NCBI GenBank assembly: GCA_023229245.1
Contig: JALNZU010000022.1
Coordinates: forward strand, 1-60,160
Source of the DNA: Bacteroidales bacterium
GTDB lineage: Bacteria > Bacteroidota > Bacteroidia > Bacteroidales > F082
Direction of reading: 5' to 3'
Length of the DNA stretch: 60,160 nucleotides
The translations under genes were made by a program, and so were the position numbers. The notes under the pieces are model-generated. The model worked only from the letters and a program-made list of their open reading frames with translations, had not been told where the DNA came from and did not search any database. The number at the start of each line of letters is the position of its first letter. Position 1 is the first letter of the stretch. Below, in pieces: positions 54,501 to 60,160 of this stretch.

Positions 54501-56914
54501 TCATCCCACATCCCATCAATTGATGTCTCGGATGAAACAATGTTTCCTGTTATCAGGCTTCTTTCCTGCATGAGTTTTACCCCATTGGGATTTAGGTTAG
54601 GTATTATACCACCCCATGCTCCGTTATTTCCGGCAACCAGATCTTTATAAAATACTGCCCATGTATTATCGGATTGAAAATCAATACCGGTAGATTCAAT
54701 GCTCGTACCATAGAGCGGTCGCCCATTGCCAGCCATATTATCAAACAGCATGGCTAAATTATTAGGGCTGAAGTCGGTTAAGCCTACTATTCCTGTTCCT
54801 AAGGTGTTGGCAGCATCGGTACCAAAATTGATTACTTGTACTGTATTGTGCGTAGTCAGTCGTGTTTGAATATTGTTTCCACCATCACCACCATTCAGTC
54901 TGATACGCATAAATATTTCCTTGCCGGCAGCAAATCTGGCGTTATTGGTTGGTTCTACCAAAAACCATCCGGTAAAACTACCATTTTGATCAGTAGTGAA
55001 CTCTCCGTAGCTTCCGGGTACATTAAATGAGGGATTGGCTGTCTGGCGTGTGATAGTACCATCAGCATTTGCATAAATTACGTTTCCAGCTCCGTTTGTT
55101 GTAGGAGCATCAGTCTCATCAACTACCTGATTGGTGTATTTATACACTGAATTCGGTAGCAGATTGGATAGTTGAACTCTAAACGCATAAGGTACTCTGT
55201 TTCCGTTAGCTCCGTTGGCTATAAATTGTGGCAAAAGAATTTCCGTTAGTGCTGGTACGCTGCTGATCGTGATGGGTTCACTTTCTGCGGGAGTTAATGT
55301 GCCCGACTGCGCAAGTAGTTGATACGTGCCTGGCTCACTGAAAATAATATCATCAAAATTAGCGATTCCTGCTACGGCAGATTTGGTTAGGGTGCCAGTC
55401 AGATTGTCGTCTCCTTGTGATACAGACAGAGTGATATCACCGTTATAGTTGTTGTCAACGGTTTCATCATCTCTTTTTGCTTCTACTGTGAATCCGGCTA
55501 TGACTGCAGCTGTCTCACCCTGGTCTGGAAAACCGGAAAACACTAAATGTGTTGCTGGTATATCCACATTTTGAAAGATATGAATATCATCTACACGCCA
55601 ACGGGTTGGCGCCCCATTAGAATAGTATTTGAACGCAAAATGAACGCTCTGACCATTGATAGCCGAAATATCTATGTTACCTGAAGGCGCTGAAAGTTCA
55701 TTATCAGTTACAGCCGGTTTGTCGAAAGCAAGCTCCTTCCAATCGGCTTGCTGTACATTGCCTATGCCCTGATAATTTGTTGAATAAAATAGCTTCAGAT
55801 AATTTTCTGCATCATAGGTGCCAAATTGTGCATAACTGATAAAAGTAAGTACCTCATTGGAATAATTATCTAAATTGATACCCGGCAATACGAGCCAGTG
55901 TTCTTCAGGGAAATCGCCTTGATGTGCATTTGCGGCAGCCGATTGCTGATAATGATACCATGGCTTGGTTCCACTTACGGTATAAGTATATACGCCACTC
56001 AGGTCGTTGTCAAAAGTCTCGTTATAGGGTAGGGTAGTGGTCAATGGGTCTTTTACTGAATACGATTGTTCGCCACTGTAGGCTGTAGCCCCATCATTGT
56101 CGATAGCCTGAATACGGTAATATACAGTAGTGCCGTTTGGTTGAGCCGGAATATCGGTTAGCGTTCCGTATGTATCGCCTGTTATGGCTTGCATCTGTAT
56201 AGTATTTGGGTACACACTGCTTTGAGTTCCCCAATCCAGCTGAGCCGAAGCGATAGTACCATCGGTATCGGTAATACTGGCTTGAATTTGTACGCTGGTG
56301 GTTGAAGTGATATCCTTTGCTGGGATCTGAACGATATTGGCAATGACGGGCGGGATATTGCCACCACCAACGAAATCAGTCAGGATAATATCATCTATAT
56401 TGAGCCTTCGATTCGTTGTACCGGTTTCAGTGGCACGTTTGATGCGGATTCTGACATTGCCGGCTATATTCAGTGTTTCTTCAAACTGTTGCACCTCATC
56501 CGTAGCAGGTGAGATGAATGTATTACCAGCTTGAATCCATGAGCTGCCCCCATCGGTACTGTATTCTACCTTCCAGTCCACCTGATTTTCTGAACTATAT
56601 CTGCGATAAAGAAAACTTAGCGTGCCTAATCCACTTTCTTTATCTTCCAACATGCTTATTGATGAAGTACCATACCCACGCAGACGGGCTGATCGAACTC
56701 CGTTTTTAAAATCATTGGTGTCTGTACCTATCAGTGCATTGGTCATGTCCCAGTCTAAACCGCTTAGCTTGACTGTACCGGTGGCATAACCAGTCTTGGT
56801 CTCTCCGACACCTTCAAAATCAACTATGTATTGGCTGAAGGTTTGACGGCTTATTAAACTAATCAGGATCAATAATCCTGTAAAAAGTACTTGTTTTATT
56901 TTCATGGCTTTCAT
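48560..56914 (-). CDS. Giant T9SS protein with duplicated modules, dockerin- and cohesin-like domains
   Basis: 2,784-residue secreted protein. Signal peptide at 1-27 (MKIKQVLF at residue 4 may be the start). Domains in order: a sandwich domain (about 28-185), Ig-like (190-290), choice-of-anchor J-like (295-455: PYNETFDNDLSG, RWRVDDIHIF), Ig-like (455-545), then four copies of a roughly 300-residue module marked by LPYAFRV.L..L.P, GWF.IEPT.N.RF, MRIRLNDG and FYRNEV.G..GAWG, linked by Fn3-like pieces. The two middle copies (about 940-1930) are nearly identical tandem units. Near 2410-2470 are two dockerin-like halves (WGGATSVDALLINHM and DVNGNGSINASDALSLM), then a cohesin-like domain (about 2560-2690) and a type A sorting domain (2700-2784). 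No catalytic site is seen; a surface scaffold or adhesin is the best guess. Confidence 0.85.
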   Translation of the reverse strand: MKAMKIKQVLFTGLLILISLISRQTFSQYIVDFEGVGETKTGYATGTVKLSGLDWDMTNALIGTDTNDFKNGVRSARLRGYGTSSISMLEDKESGLGTLSFLYRRYSSENQVDWKVEYSTDGGSSWIQAGNTFISPATDEVQQFEETLNIAGNVRIRIKRATETGTTNRRLNIDDIILTDFVGGGNIPPVIANIVQIPAKDITSTTSVQIQASITDTDGTIASAQLDWGTQSSVYPNTIQMQAITGDTYGTLTDIPAQPNGTTVYYRIQAIDNDGATAYSGEQSYSVKDPLTTTLPYNETFDNDLSGVYTYTVSGTKPWYHYQQSAAANAHQGDFPEEHWLVLPGINLDNYSNEVLTFISYAQFGTYDAENYLKLFYSTNYQGIGNVQQADWKELAFDKPAVTDNELSAPSGNIDISAINGQSVHFAFKYYSNGAPTRWRVDDIHIFQNVDIPATHLVFSGFPDQGETAAVIAGFTVEAKRDDETVDNNYNGDITLSVSQGDDNLTGTLTKSAVAGIANFDDIIFSEPGTYQLLAQSGTLTPAESEPITISSVPALTEILLPQFIANGANGNRVPYAFRVQLSNLLPNSVYKYTNQVVDETDAPTTNGAGNVIYANADGTITRQTANPSFNVPGSYGEFTTDQNGSFTGWFLVEPTNNARFAAGKEIFMRIRLNGGDGGNNIQTRLTTHNTVQVINFGTDAANTLGTGIVGLTDFSPNNLAMLFDNMAGNGRPLYGTSIESTGIDFQSDNTWAVFYKDLVAGNNGAWGGIIPNLNPNGVKLMQERSLITGNIVSSETSIDGMWDDQNTVNPDGGKANVLVINIRQTPLITMNPTQLDGFEYITGQGPSDVQSFSVSGANLNTDITITGSNSFEISETDEPNFNATSPITLNPINGTIAPTQLYVRMKAGLAAGDYNENILITSPGTEQKTLTLSGNVIEGINPPQAHVTQFTAIAEAFDKIRTEWTDAQPEAEAYLIKASKDGFEAITPPVDGIEEINADMVRNLPAGTETCTFTELEQLTEYFFKIYPYNGNGEHITYKTDGQVPQASATTLTGPSMTTEILPLYFGANNNRLTYAFRMAFNGLNPDATYKYINQVVSDNDGPTVAGAGVPIFVQADGSFNRSSSTSFSNPDQHGLFTTDNNGEFAGWFMIEPTTNARFAPGNTVYMRIRLNDGQDGNNPVWYFTSEGVQMIGFGTEAGPESGTGIRGTSKFMSGNFVMLYGADNRPLAGTHIEVSGIDFAAINSYAAFYRNEVNGIAGAWGTIVPNDNPTGVIRIEERSRESGEAISVLTNPTGLWDQTNTVNPRGGLTNILVIETDQEPELTLEPDQLTGFQYVFDEGPSLTQSFTISGRALEDQVNIAEPIAFEISLTDGAAFIAEPGLNLPQQGGTLTPTQVFVRMKAGLAVGDYNENILITLPGTEQKILTLSGNVIEGINPPQAHVTLFTAIAEAFDKIRTEWTDAQPEAEAYLIKASKDGFEAITPPVNGIEEINSDMVRNLPAGTETCTFTELEQLTEYFFKIYPYNGNGEHITYKTDGQVPQASATTLTGPSMTTEILPLYFGANNNRLTYAFRMAFNGLNPDATYKYINQVVSDNDGPTVAGAGVPIFVQADGSFNRSSSTSFSNPDQHGLFTTDNNGEFAGWFMIEPTTNARFAPGNTVYMRIRLNDGQDGNNPVWYFTSEGVQMIGFGTEAGPESGTGIRGTSKFMSGNFVMLYGADNRPLAGTHIEVSGIDFAAINSYAAFYRNEVNGIAGAWGTIVPNDNPTGVIRIEERSRESGEAISVLTNPTGLWDQTNTVNPRGGLTNILVIETDQEPELTLEPHQLTGFQYVFDEGPSLTQSFTISGRALEDQVNIAEPVAFEISLTDGAAFIAEPGLNLPQQGGTLTPTQLFVRMKAGLAVGDYNENILITSPGTEQKTLTLSGNVIEAIYTPEAYPTNFTADVNSKTKLTVSWTDAIPAAEGYVVKASSIGFNDIQAPIDGQIETESQSVKLATAGIQTVAFTGLQQATTYYFQIFPFNGSGDRIRYKTDGTVPQAFAATLGDAMLTDLILPQFIQGVNGTNNTRLPFAFRVKLSNLIPNAIYRYTNQAVSNTDTPSAAGAGNPIYVNGNIFFRTTNPGFVNEGQYGVFSTNASGEYTGWFMIEPTGNIRFTPGNTIQMRIRLNDGNNGTTAATYLTTGDITVLNFGETNTPEAGTAIRATSSATPKNFALIYNNITGSGRPLYGTSIEVTDIDFAANTTYPAFYRNEVAGQIGAWGGIVPNMNQAGVRRIEERSLLNGNTIKVHTSENGIWDYTFTSNPTGGLNEVIVLNLGEEDDKSSLSGQLKIFNAAETSIQSPTPQTVFYVQLFENGMAVRPRQIVSSNQALQLESYFSFVNLESGRNYTLRIWESNQYNNLSLSWLWNNWGGATSVDALLINHMSVMSPLVNSFPWLLGVDGTSLSDFAFQVADVNGNGSINASDALSLMNRIIGMPGSDPFAGNKHNFHIAGSLVEDHHSLRYPAAPDIQFEAAGNYQPTTPLNEIYYEAVLPELQAGTNVFNIYFSPVGDVNASFAPQHNKQSHRKPGVYAEKTVYEADTILLPLFLSEAAKLSACNISFNYDPQQIEVKAIYGAPIYYHNAETHMITMGWLEYEPFYLAHDIPIAHIEAVIHQLPDDGIVLSVNSDNTSFASPEAIELSHLTLKTLALRKAANADLLAFAFPNPFTEHTTVQVQLPEEGTLSLLVFDELGRMVYGKTTEASSGTYQLIIDSNSLTGSAVYHYTVMLNGRAKQYYLKGKLIRVQ
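51127..54205 (-). repeat. 1,485-base tandem duplication inside the giant gene
   Basis: Unit A (51127-52611) and unit B (52612-54096) match base for base apart from about a dozen or so differences I can see, and a third partial copy continues to about 54205. The period is 1,485 bases or 495 codons, so the frame is kept. Each unit encodes one Fn3-like linker and one module. The high identity, including silent positions, indicates a recent duplication or ongoing conversion. Confidence 0.93.
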
Positions 56915-58003
56915 TTATTTTTTTCAGATGGTTATTGTGAGATCTTATTATCAGACTTGTAGCTGTTTGGCATTAGCAATTTGAAATCCACGTTGCTGAT
57001 TAAAATGTGTATCGCTTTAGTGGATGAATCATAGGTGTCAGTCAAACTGAATTTTGGATTTACTGAAAAACGAATTCAGCCTGACAAAGATAAAAAATTA
57101 GCATCAAAAATCATAGAGCTTTCTTCGCATTAGCTAACAGCTTATGAATGAGTTGAACCGGTAAGTAAGTGAAAAAGTGATCAACTGTTTATCGGCTATG
57201 TTTTTTCCTTGTTTTACCTATGATAATAATCGTCTAACTACTGCTAATCTATTAATTATCAATGATATATATTTGATGATATACTCTCCTAAACCTCTGA
57301 ATGACAATTCTGATTTAGTGCTTGAGCTAAAGATTTATTTCTTGCACACTGATCGGATGGTTTGTGCAGGATACTCTAACAAAAAATATCAGACTTATTG
57401 CTTACTGATTTGTTCAAAGAATTTTGATAAGAATTTTGTATTGGTTTTGGTTTCAAATCGTCGAAAATATGTTTGTATCGCTTTTTTTTCGCTTTTTTTT
57501 CAAAAAAACTTTATGAGCAAACATATTGAATATCAGTGTTTTATAGACGGAGCATAAATTTTTTTAAAAAAAAGTTGAATTTAGGTGGTTAGATTTAGGG
57601 GTCTTTTGGTATTAATGAGTAGATGGCCCATTTTTGCTTAAGTTAAAACTTGCAAAAACGTAAGTGAAAAACTTGACAGTATCTGCTTGACCAAAACGAG
57701 CCGTTTTAGAAGCGACAGTTGCTTGCCTAAACATGGAAGTTCAATGCTGACGTTCGGAACTCCTTATCTTAAACTGTCGTTTCGGGGTGTGAGGGTGATC
57801 AAGTTTAGCAGGTTTATCCTGTTCCCTCACACCCTTTCCTCTTAAAAGGAGGTATGGAAATAGTTTATTCAGTTGAAAAAAAATTGTTGGCTAAACCGCT
57901 GAATCAGTTGATACCAGGTTTTTTATGGACTTGATCAATCTATACTGAGGGATATACCAGATCATCACATTGATACCTCAAGATCAAAAAAGAAATATAG
58001 ATT
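56915..58003. other. 1.1-kb region without a convincing gene
   Basis: Very AT-rich. A minus-strand TATCTTTG box (57085-57092) could start the giant gene RNA, about 165 bases before its ATG, but has no matching TTG. An open frame of 126 codons on the plus strand (57177-57557) has unnatural Phe/Tyr/Asn-rich composition and no family likeness; I do not call it. The only clear structure is the hairpin block at 57693-57842. Confidence 0.6.
57693..57842 (+). ncRNA. Candidate structured RNA with three consecutive hairpins
   Basis: SL1: AAAACG (57693-57698) with CGTTTT (57702-57707). SL2: AGCGACAGTT (57711-57720) with AACTGTCGTT (57772-57781), enclosing GGAAGTTC (57735-57742) with GAACTCC (57757-57763). 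SL3: GGGTGTGAGGG (57785-57795) with CCCTCACACCC (57824-57834), enclosing CAGG/CCTG (57809-57821), then a pyrimidine run TTTCCTCTT. The SL2 outer stem includes a G-U pair only if the plus strand is transcribed, which favours that strand. No promoter of the local consensus is found directly upstream and I recognise no RNA family. Confidence 0.45.
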
Positions 58004-58507
58004 TCACAAATAAGCTTTCCCTATTTCGGGTTGGAAAAGCAACAAGTTGGAGTTAAATTCAAGGGTATGCGATTTGATCAGTTTGTGAGGTTCGGTAGCT
58101 ACTACAAAGCGAATGCGATAAGTAGGTATTTGTTTGTTCGTCATTCCGACTAAAAGCTCCCGTTTTTTAAACAAGAAGCGTATCTCTTTCGTATCAGTAT
58201 TGTTATGTGTCTCTATATCAATTGTATCCAACTCTTCAGCTTTCACTCGCAAGCTTTCTTTTTTTTTGCCGATGAATTCAAAAAATAGTGTAGGCGGCTG
58301 AGGCATAAGTTGAGAATAGCGGAGACAAAGCTCGATAAGGGCAGTTTCATCTTTTGGATTATGCTCAATGACTGTTAGTTTATGCCCGGATGAAAACTGC
58401 TCGGAAACAGCATAGCTCCTTGGCAGTTTGATATACCATCTTCGTATGATCACAGCTATCACAACCAATATGGTTATGACGATTAGGATAATATTTTCCT
58501 GATTCAT
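58004..58507 (-). CDS. Unrecognised protein with one N-terminal membrane helix
   Basis: 167 residues. A hydrophobic segment at about 6-23 (IILIVITILVVIAVII) followed by RRWYIK suggests an inner membrane anchor with the N-terminus outside or a signal anchor. The rest is mixed alpha/beta (HKLTVIEHNPKDETALIEL, FEFIGKKKESLRVKAEEL, TYRIRFVVATEPHKL). No family recognised. A TATCTTTG box at 58519-58526 sits just before the ATG. It is followed by the long non-coding stretch and preceded by another unknown gene on the same strand. Confidence 0.65.
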   Translation of the reverse strand: MNQENIILIVITILVVIAVIIRRWYIKLPRSYAVSEQFSSGHKLTVIEHNPKDETALIELCLRYSQLMPQPPTLFFEFIGKKKESLRVKAEELDTIDIETHNNTDTKEIRFLFKKRELLVGMTNKQIPTYRIRFVVATEPHKLIKSHTLEFNSNLLLFQPEIGKAYL

Positions 58508-58644
58508 ATTTTTTTATGCAAAGATACGGCAGGCAGCCGAAATCCGTAAAGGATTGCTTTCATAGGGCAGTTGGCAAATGCGATACTCATTGCGTACGAT
58601 CAACCTGGCCCTTTTATTTTGGAAAAAGAGTATTAATCGGTGAG

Positions 58645-59349
58645 TTACAAGTATTTAATTGCTTCTAAATATTTTTCACGTATAAATATCAGTTTTCCCT
58701 GGCAGCTTTGTTCGTCGTATATACGTACAAAATCCATCACGCCTTGTGGGCTATACATGGTCGTCAGTGCGGCATCATAATTTTTGTCTTCTACATTATG
58801 CTTGATACTTATAGTCATTTTCTCAAAATCATCCCATCTCAGTTCTTCGGGAATATTCAAATAGAACATGCCTTTCCAGTTCGCATCGTTGTATATTCCA
58901 TCGGTATTAAGGTTGATTTGAAAGTACTTGGTAAGCTTGATGATAGAAGTAAATGAGGGTACTTTTTTTGAGCGTTGGAACTTGATTCCTTTTTGTTCGA
59001 AGGCTTGGATGAGTTCGCCCACTTGTTCGTAGGCTATATATTTGATACGTACAACTTTGGTAGTAACGTTGAAGAGCTCAATAGTGCCGGGAGTGCCATC
59101 AAAATAGTGTGGATATTCATTTTTTACTTTCTGCACAGCCCTGATGATGCTGTCATCGCTGAAATCGCCATCAGTTACCAGAAAGAGTGACCGTGGATCG
59201 GTACGATCAGGTACGGTAGTACCGTGATAGCCCGGGAAAGGGAATAATGATTCCATCACAAGTGTGTTGCTTCTGATATCATTCTCAACGGTAGCGATTT
59301 TCTCTTTTTTGGTAATGGTTCCGATTGATGTCAGTAAACTGGGTTCCAT
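58645..59349 (-). CDS. Unrecognised soluble protein
   Basis: 234 residues without signal peptide or membrane helix (MEPSLLTSIGTITKKEKIA start). Features are a charged, mixed alpha/beta make-up, RSLFLVTDGDFSDDSIIRAV, and a C-terminal half with WDDFEKMTISIKH and FIREKYLEAIKYL. I do not recognise the family. It lies 56 bases after the methyltransferase gene on the same strand, so the two may be co-transcribed. Confidence 0.65.
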   Translation of the reverse strand: MEPSLLTSIGTITKKEKIATVENDIRSNTLVMESLFPFPGYHGTTVPDRTDPRSLFLVTDGDFSDDSIIRAVQKVKNEYPHYFDGTPGTIELFNVTTKVVRIKYIAYEQVGELIQAFEQKGIKFQRSKKVPSFTSIIKLTKYFQINLNTDGIYNDANWKGMFYLNIPEELRWDDFEKMTISIKHNVEDKNYDAALTTMYSPQGVMDFVRIYDEQSCQGKLIFIREKYLEAIKYL

Positions 59350-59405
59350 AGTTGAAAATATTATTGTTTTTGCGAATATATAGAATTATTTATTTGTTCG
59401 GCACA

Positions 59406-59999
59406 TCATTTTTTCTGGAAAATGCAAAATAATTCTTTGCCTGCTCTGGGTTTGCTTGAATTATAGGCTGTTTCAAAGGTGTTGAGCCAAAAATTCTTTG
59501 AGAAAAGCTCTTCATATTCTTTTTTATTCCCGCCAAAAGGTGGACCTTCAAAATCAAATTCCCGGTTAAAGAGCAGTCCTATCAATTTTCCATTCGGTTT
59601 GAGTAGTGAGGCAGCCTTGTCAACATAGTCGGCTCTGTTTTTGAGTGGCATACCGGAGAAAAAGCTATGTTCGACAAGTATATCATAGCTTCCTTGATGC
59701 TGATAAAAATCTTCAACCAGGAAACGTTCTGAAGGAAAGCTTGGATGCCGTACACAAAATTGCAGTTTCATTTCTTCTACAAAATCCAATGCAAATACAT
59801 GAGTATGTCCTTTGTAATGTAAATAGGCAGCTTCCCAACCTAAGCCAGCGCCAGGAACTAAAATCTGTGCTTCAGTATGGGTAAACTGGTCGAAATAAAA
59901 CTGTATGGGTGGACTTATATAACCTAAGTCCCAGCGAATCTTTTCCCTTAGATATTGCTCGCGCCAATAGACAGGATTTAAAAGCTTGTCATCAGACAT
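59406..59999 (-). CDS. TPMT-like SAM-dependent methyltransferase
   Basis: 197 residues resembling the thiopurine S-methyltransferase family. An N-terminal WREQYLREKIRWDLGYISPP, SAM motif ILVPGAGLGWEAAYLHYKGH, FALDFVEEM with the ribose-binding acid, FYQHQGSYDILVEHSFF, LLKPNGKLIGLLFN and GPPFGGNKKEYEELF follow the family order. Members methylate thiols, selenols, halides or other small substrates; the substrate here is not known. Confidence 0.88.
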   Translation of the reverse strand: MSDDKLLNPVYWREQYLREKIRWDLGYISPPIQFYFDQFTHTEAQILVPGAGLGWEAAYLHYKGHTHVFALDFVEEMKLQFCVRHPSFPSERFLVEDFYQHQGSYDILVEHSFFSGMPLKNRADYVDKAASLLKPNGKLIGLLFNREFDFEGPPFGGNKKEYEELFSKNFWLNTFETAYNSSKPRAGKELFCIFQKK

Positions 60000-60057
60000 T
60001 ATCCTCCGGCTAACTTAGCTTTAAAACCTTCTTTCTTGAGTTCCGCATTGGGACACC

Positions 60058-60159
60058 CTAAAAATTTCGTTTAATAATTTCGTATAGTTTTTTCTGTTGT
60101 CGATCCATTCCTAATAGTTTAGTTTTGATCTTACCCGAATCCGGTAGCTGATATGTGAG
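60058..60159 (-). CDS. 3' end of an unidentified gene (partial)
   Basis: The last 33 codons of a gene that enters from beyond the right edge. The end reads LPDSGKIKTKLLGMDRQQKK and finishes KRNF before a TAG at 60058. Basic and helical; not enough to identify. It precedes the methyltransferase gene on the same strand by about 58 bases. Confidence 0.5.
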   Translation of the reverse strand, partial: LTYQLPDSGKIKTKLLGMDRQQKKLYEIIKRNF

Positions 60160-60160
60160 C

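Noticed and set aside
57177..57557. Open frame of 126 codons on the plus strand upstream of the giant gene
   Set aside because: Composition is unnatural (Phe, Tyr, Asn, Cys rich), DNA there is simply AT-rich, and no domain or start signal supports it.
60003..60057. Short frame reading CPNAELKKEGFKAKLAGG before the methyltransferase
   Set aside because: It is open for only about two dozen codons after an in-frame stop and has no start; not a gene.

Overview
The window reads as a chromosomal segment of a Bacteroidota (Bacteroidetes) bacterium. The evidence is several independent hallmarks: type IX secretion (T9SS) C-terminal sorting domains on five proteins (four type A, one CHU_C/type B), TonB-dependent receptors with CarboxypepD_reg-like N-termini, phylum-typical families (DUF3078, DUF4293, DUF6263, Rho with a long disordered N-terminus), little sign of Shine-Dalgarno sites, and promoters of the TTG-N17..19-TANNTTTG type, three of them with a spacer of exactly 19. 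Five T9SS cargo proteins and a CHU_C domain point to a gliding or T9SS-rich lineage rather than a gut Bacteroides, but I cannot place it more finely.

Layout. 0-4.6 kb: a haem/iron-type uptake cluster in which two HmuY-like proteins, one T9SS-sorted and one lipoprotein, flank a TonB-dependent receptor. 4.7-10.1 kb: a predicted exported nucleoside 2-deoxyribosyltransferase-like protein, lgt, and a large hybrid sensor kinase. 10.2-13.7 kb: a cobalamin riboswitch controlling a BtuB-like receptor and an overlapping BtuG-like beta-propeller lipoprotein. 13.8-26 kb: mostly housekeeping (OsmC, CoA-type Nudix, clpS-nfeD-floA, an RSH protein with a degenerate hydrolase site, a class V aminotransferase, LolD-like ATPase with a large TPR protein, sucC). 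26-37 kb: DUF218, DUF6263, dnaB, mpl, rho, DUF4293, DUF3078, a double TonB_C protein, rlmB and rplS. 37-46 kb: two tandem T9SS cargo genes, then the coaE-YbbR-yajC-DUF1573 block, a CHU_C protein and a CoA-binding protein.

46.4-48.2 kb is a decayed mobile-element scar abutting the 3' side of a tRNA-Val(UAC) gene. It holds a frameshifted DUF6371-like gene, an orphan HicB-like antitoxin whose hicA partner survives only as its two ends, and two strong palindromes. 48.5-57 kb is one 2,784-residue T9SS protein containing a nearly identical 1,485-bp tandem duplication, a dockerin-like pair and a cohesin-like domain. Upstream of it lies about 1.1 kb without a convincing gene but with a compact three-hairpin block that may be a structured RNA. 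The last 2 kb carry two unrecognised proteins, a TPMT-like methyltransferase and the 3' end of an unidentified gene.

I found no complete undescribed defence or biosynthetic system. The strongest candidates for follow-up are the hicA/DUF6371/tRNA scar, the hairpin block near 57.7 kb, the giant cohesin/dockerin T9SS protein with its recent internal duplication, the exported deoxyribosyltransferase-like protein and the HmuY-receptor-HmuY arrangement. All functions are inferred by reading; no database search was run.
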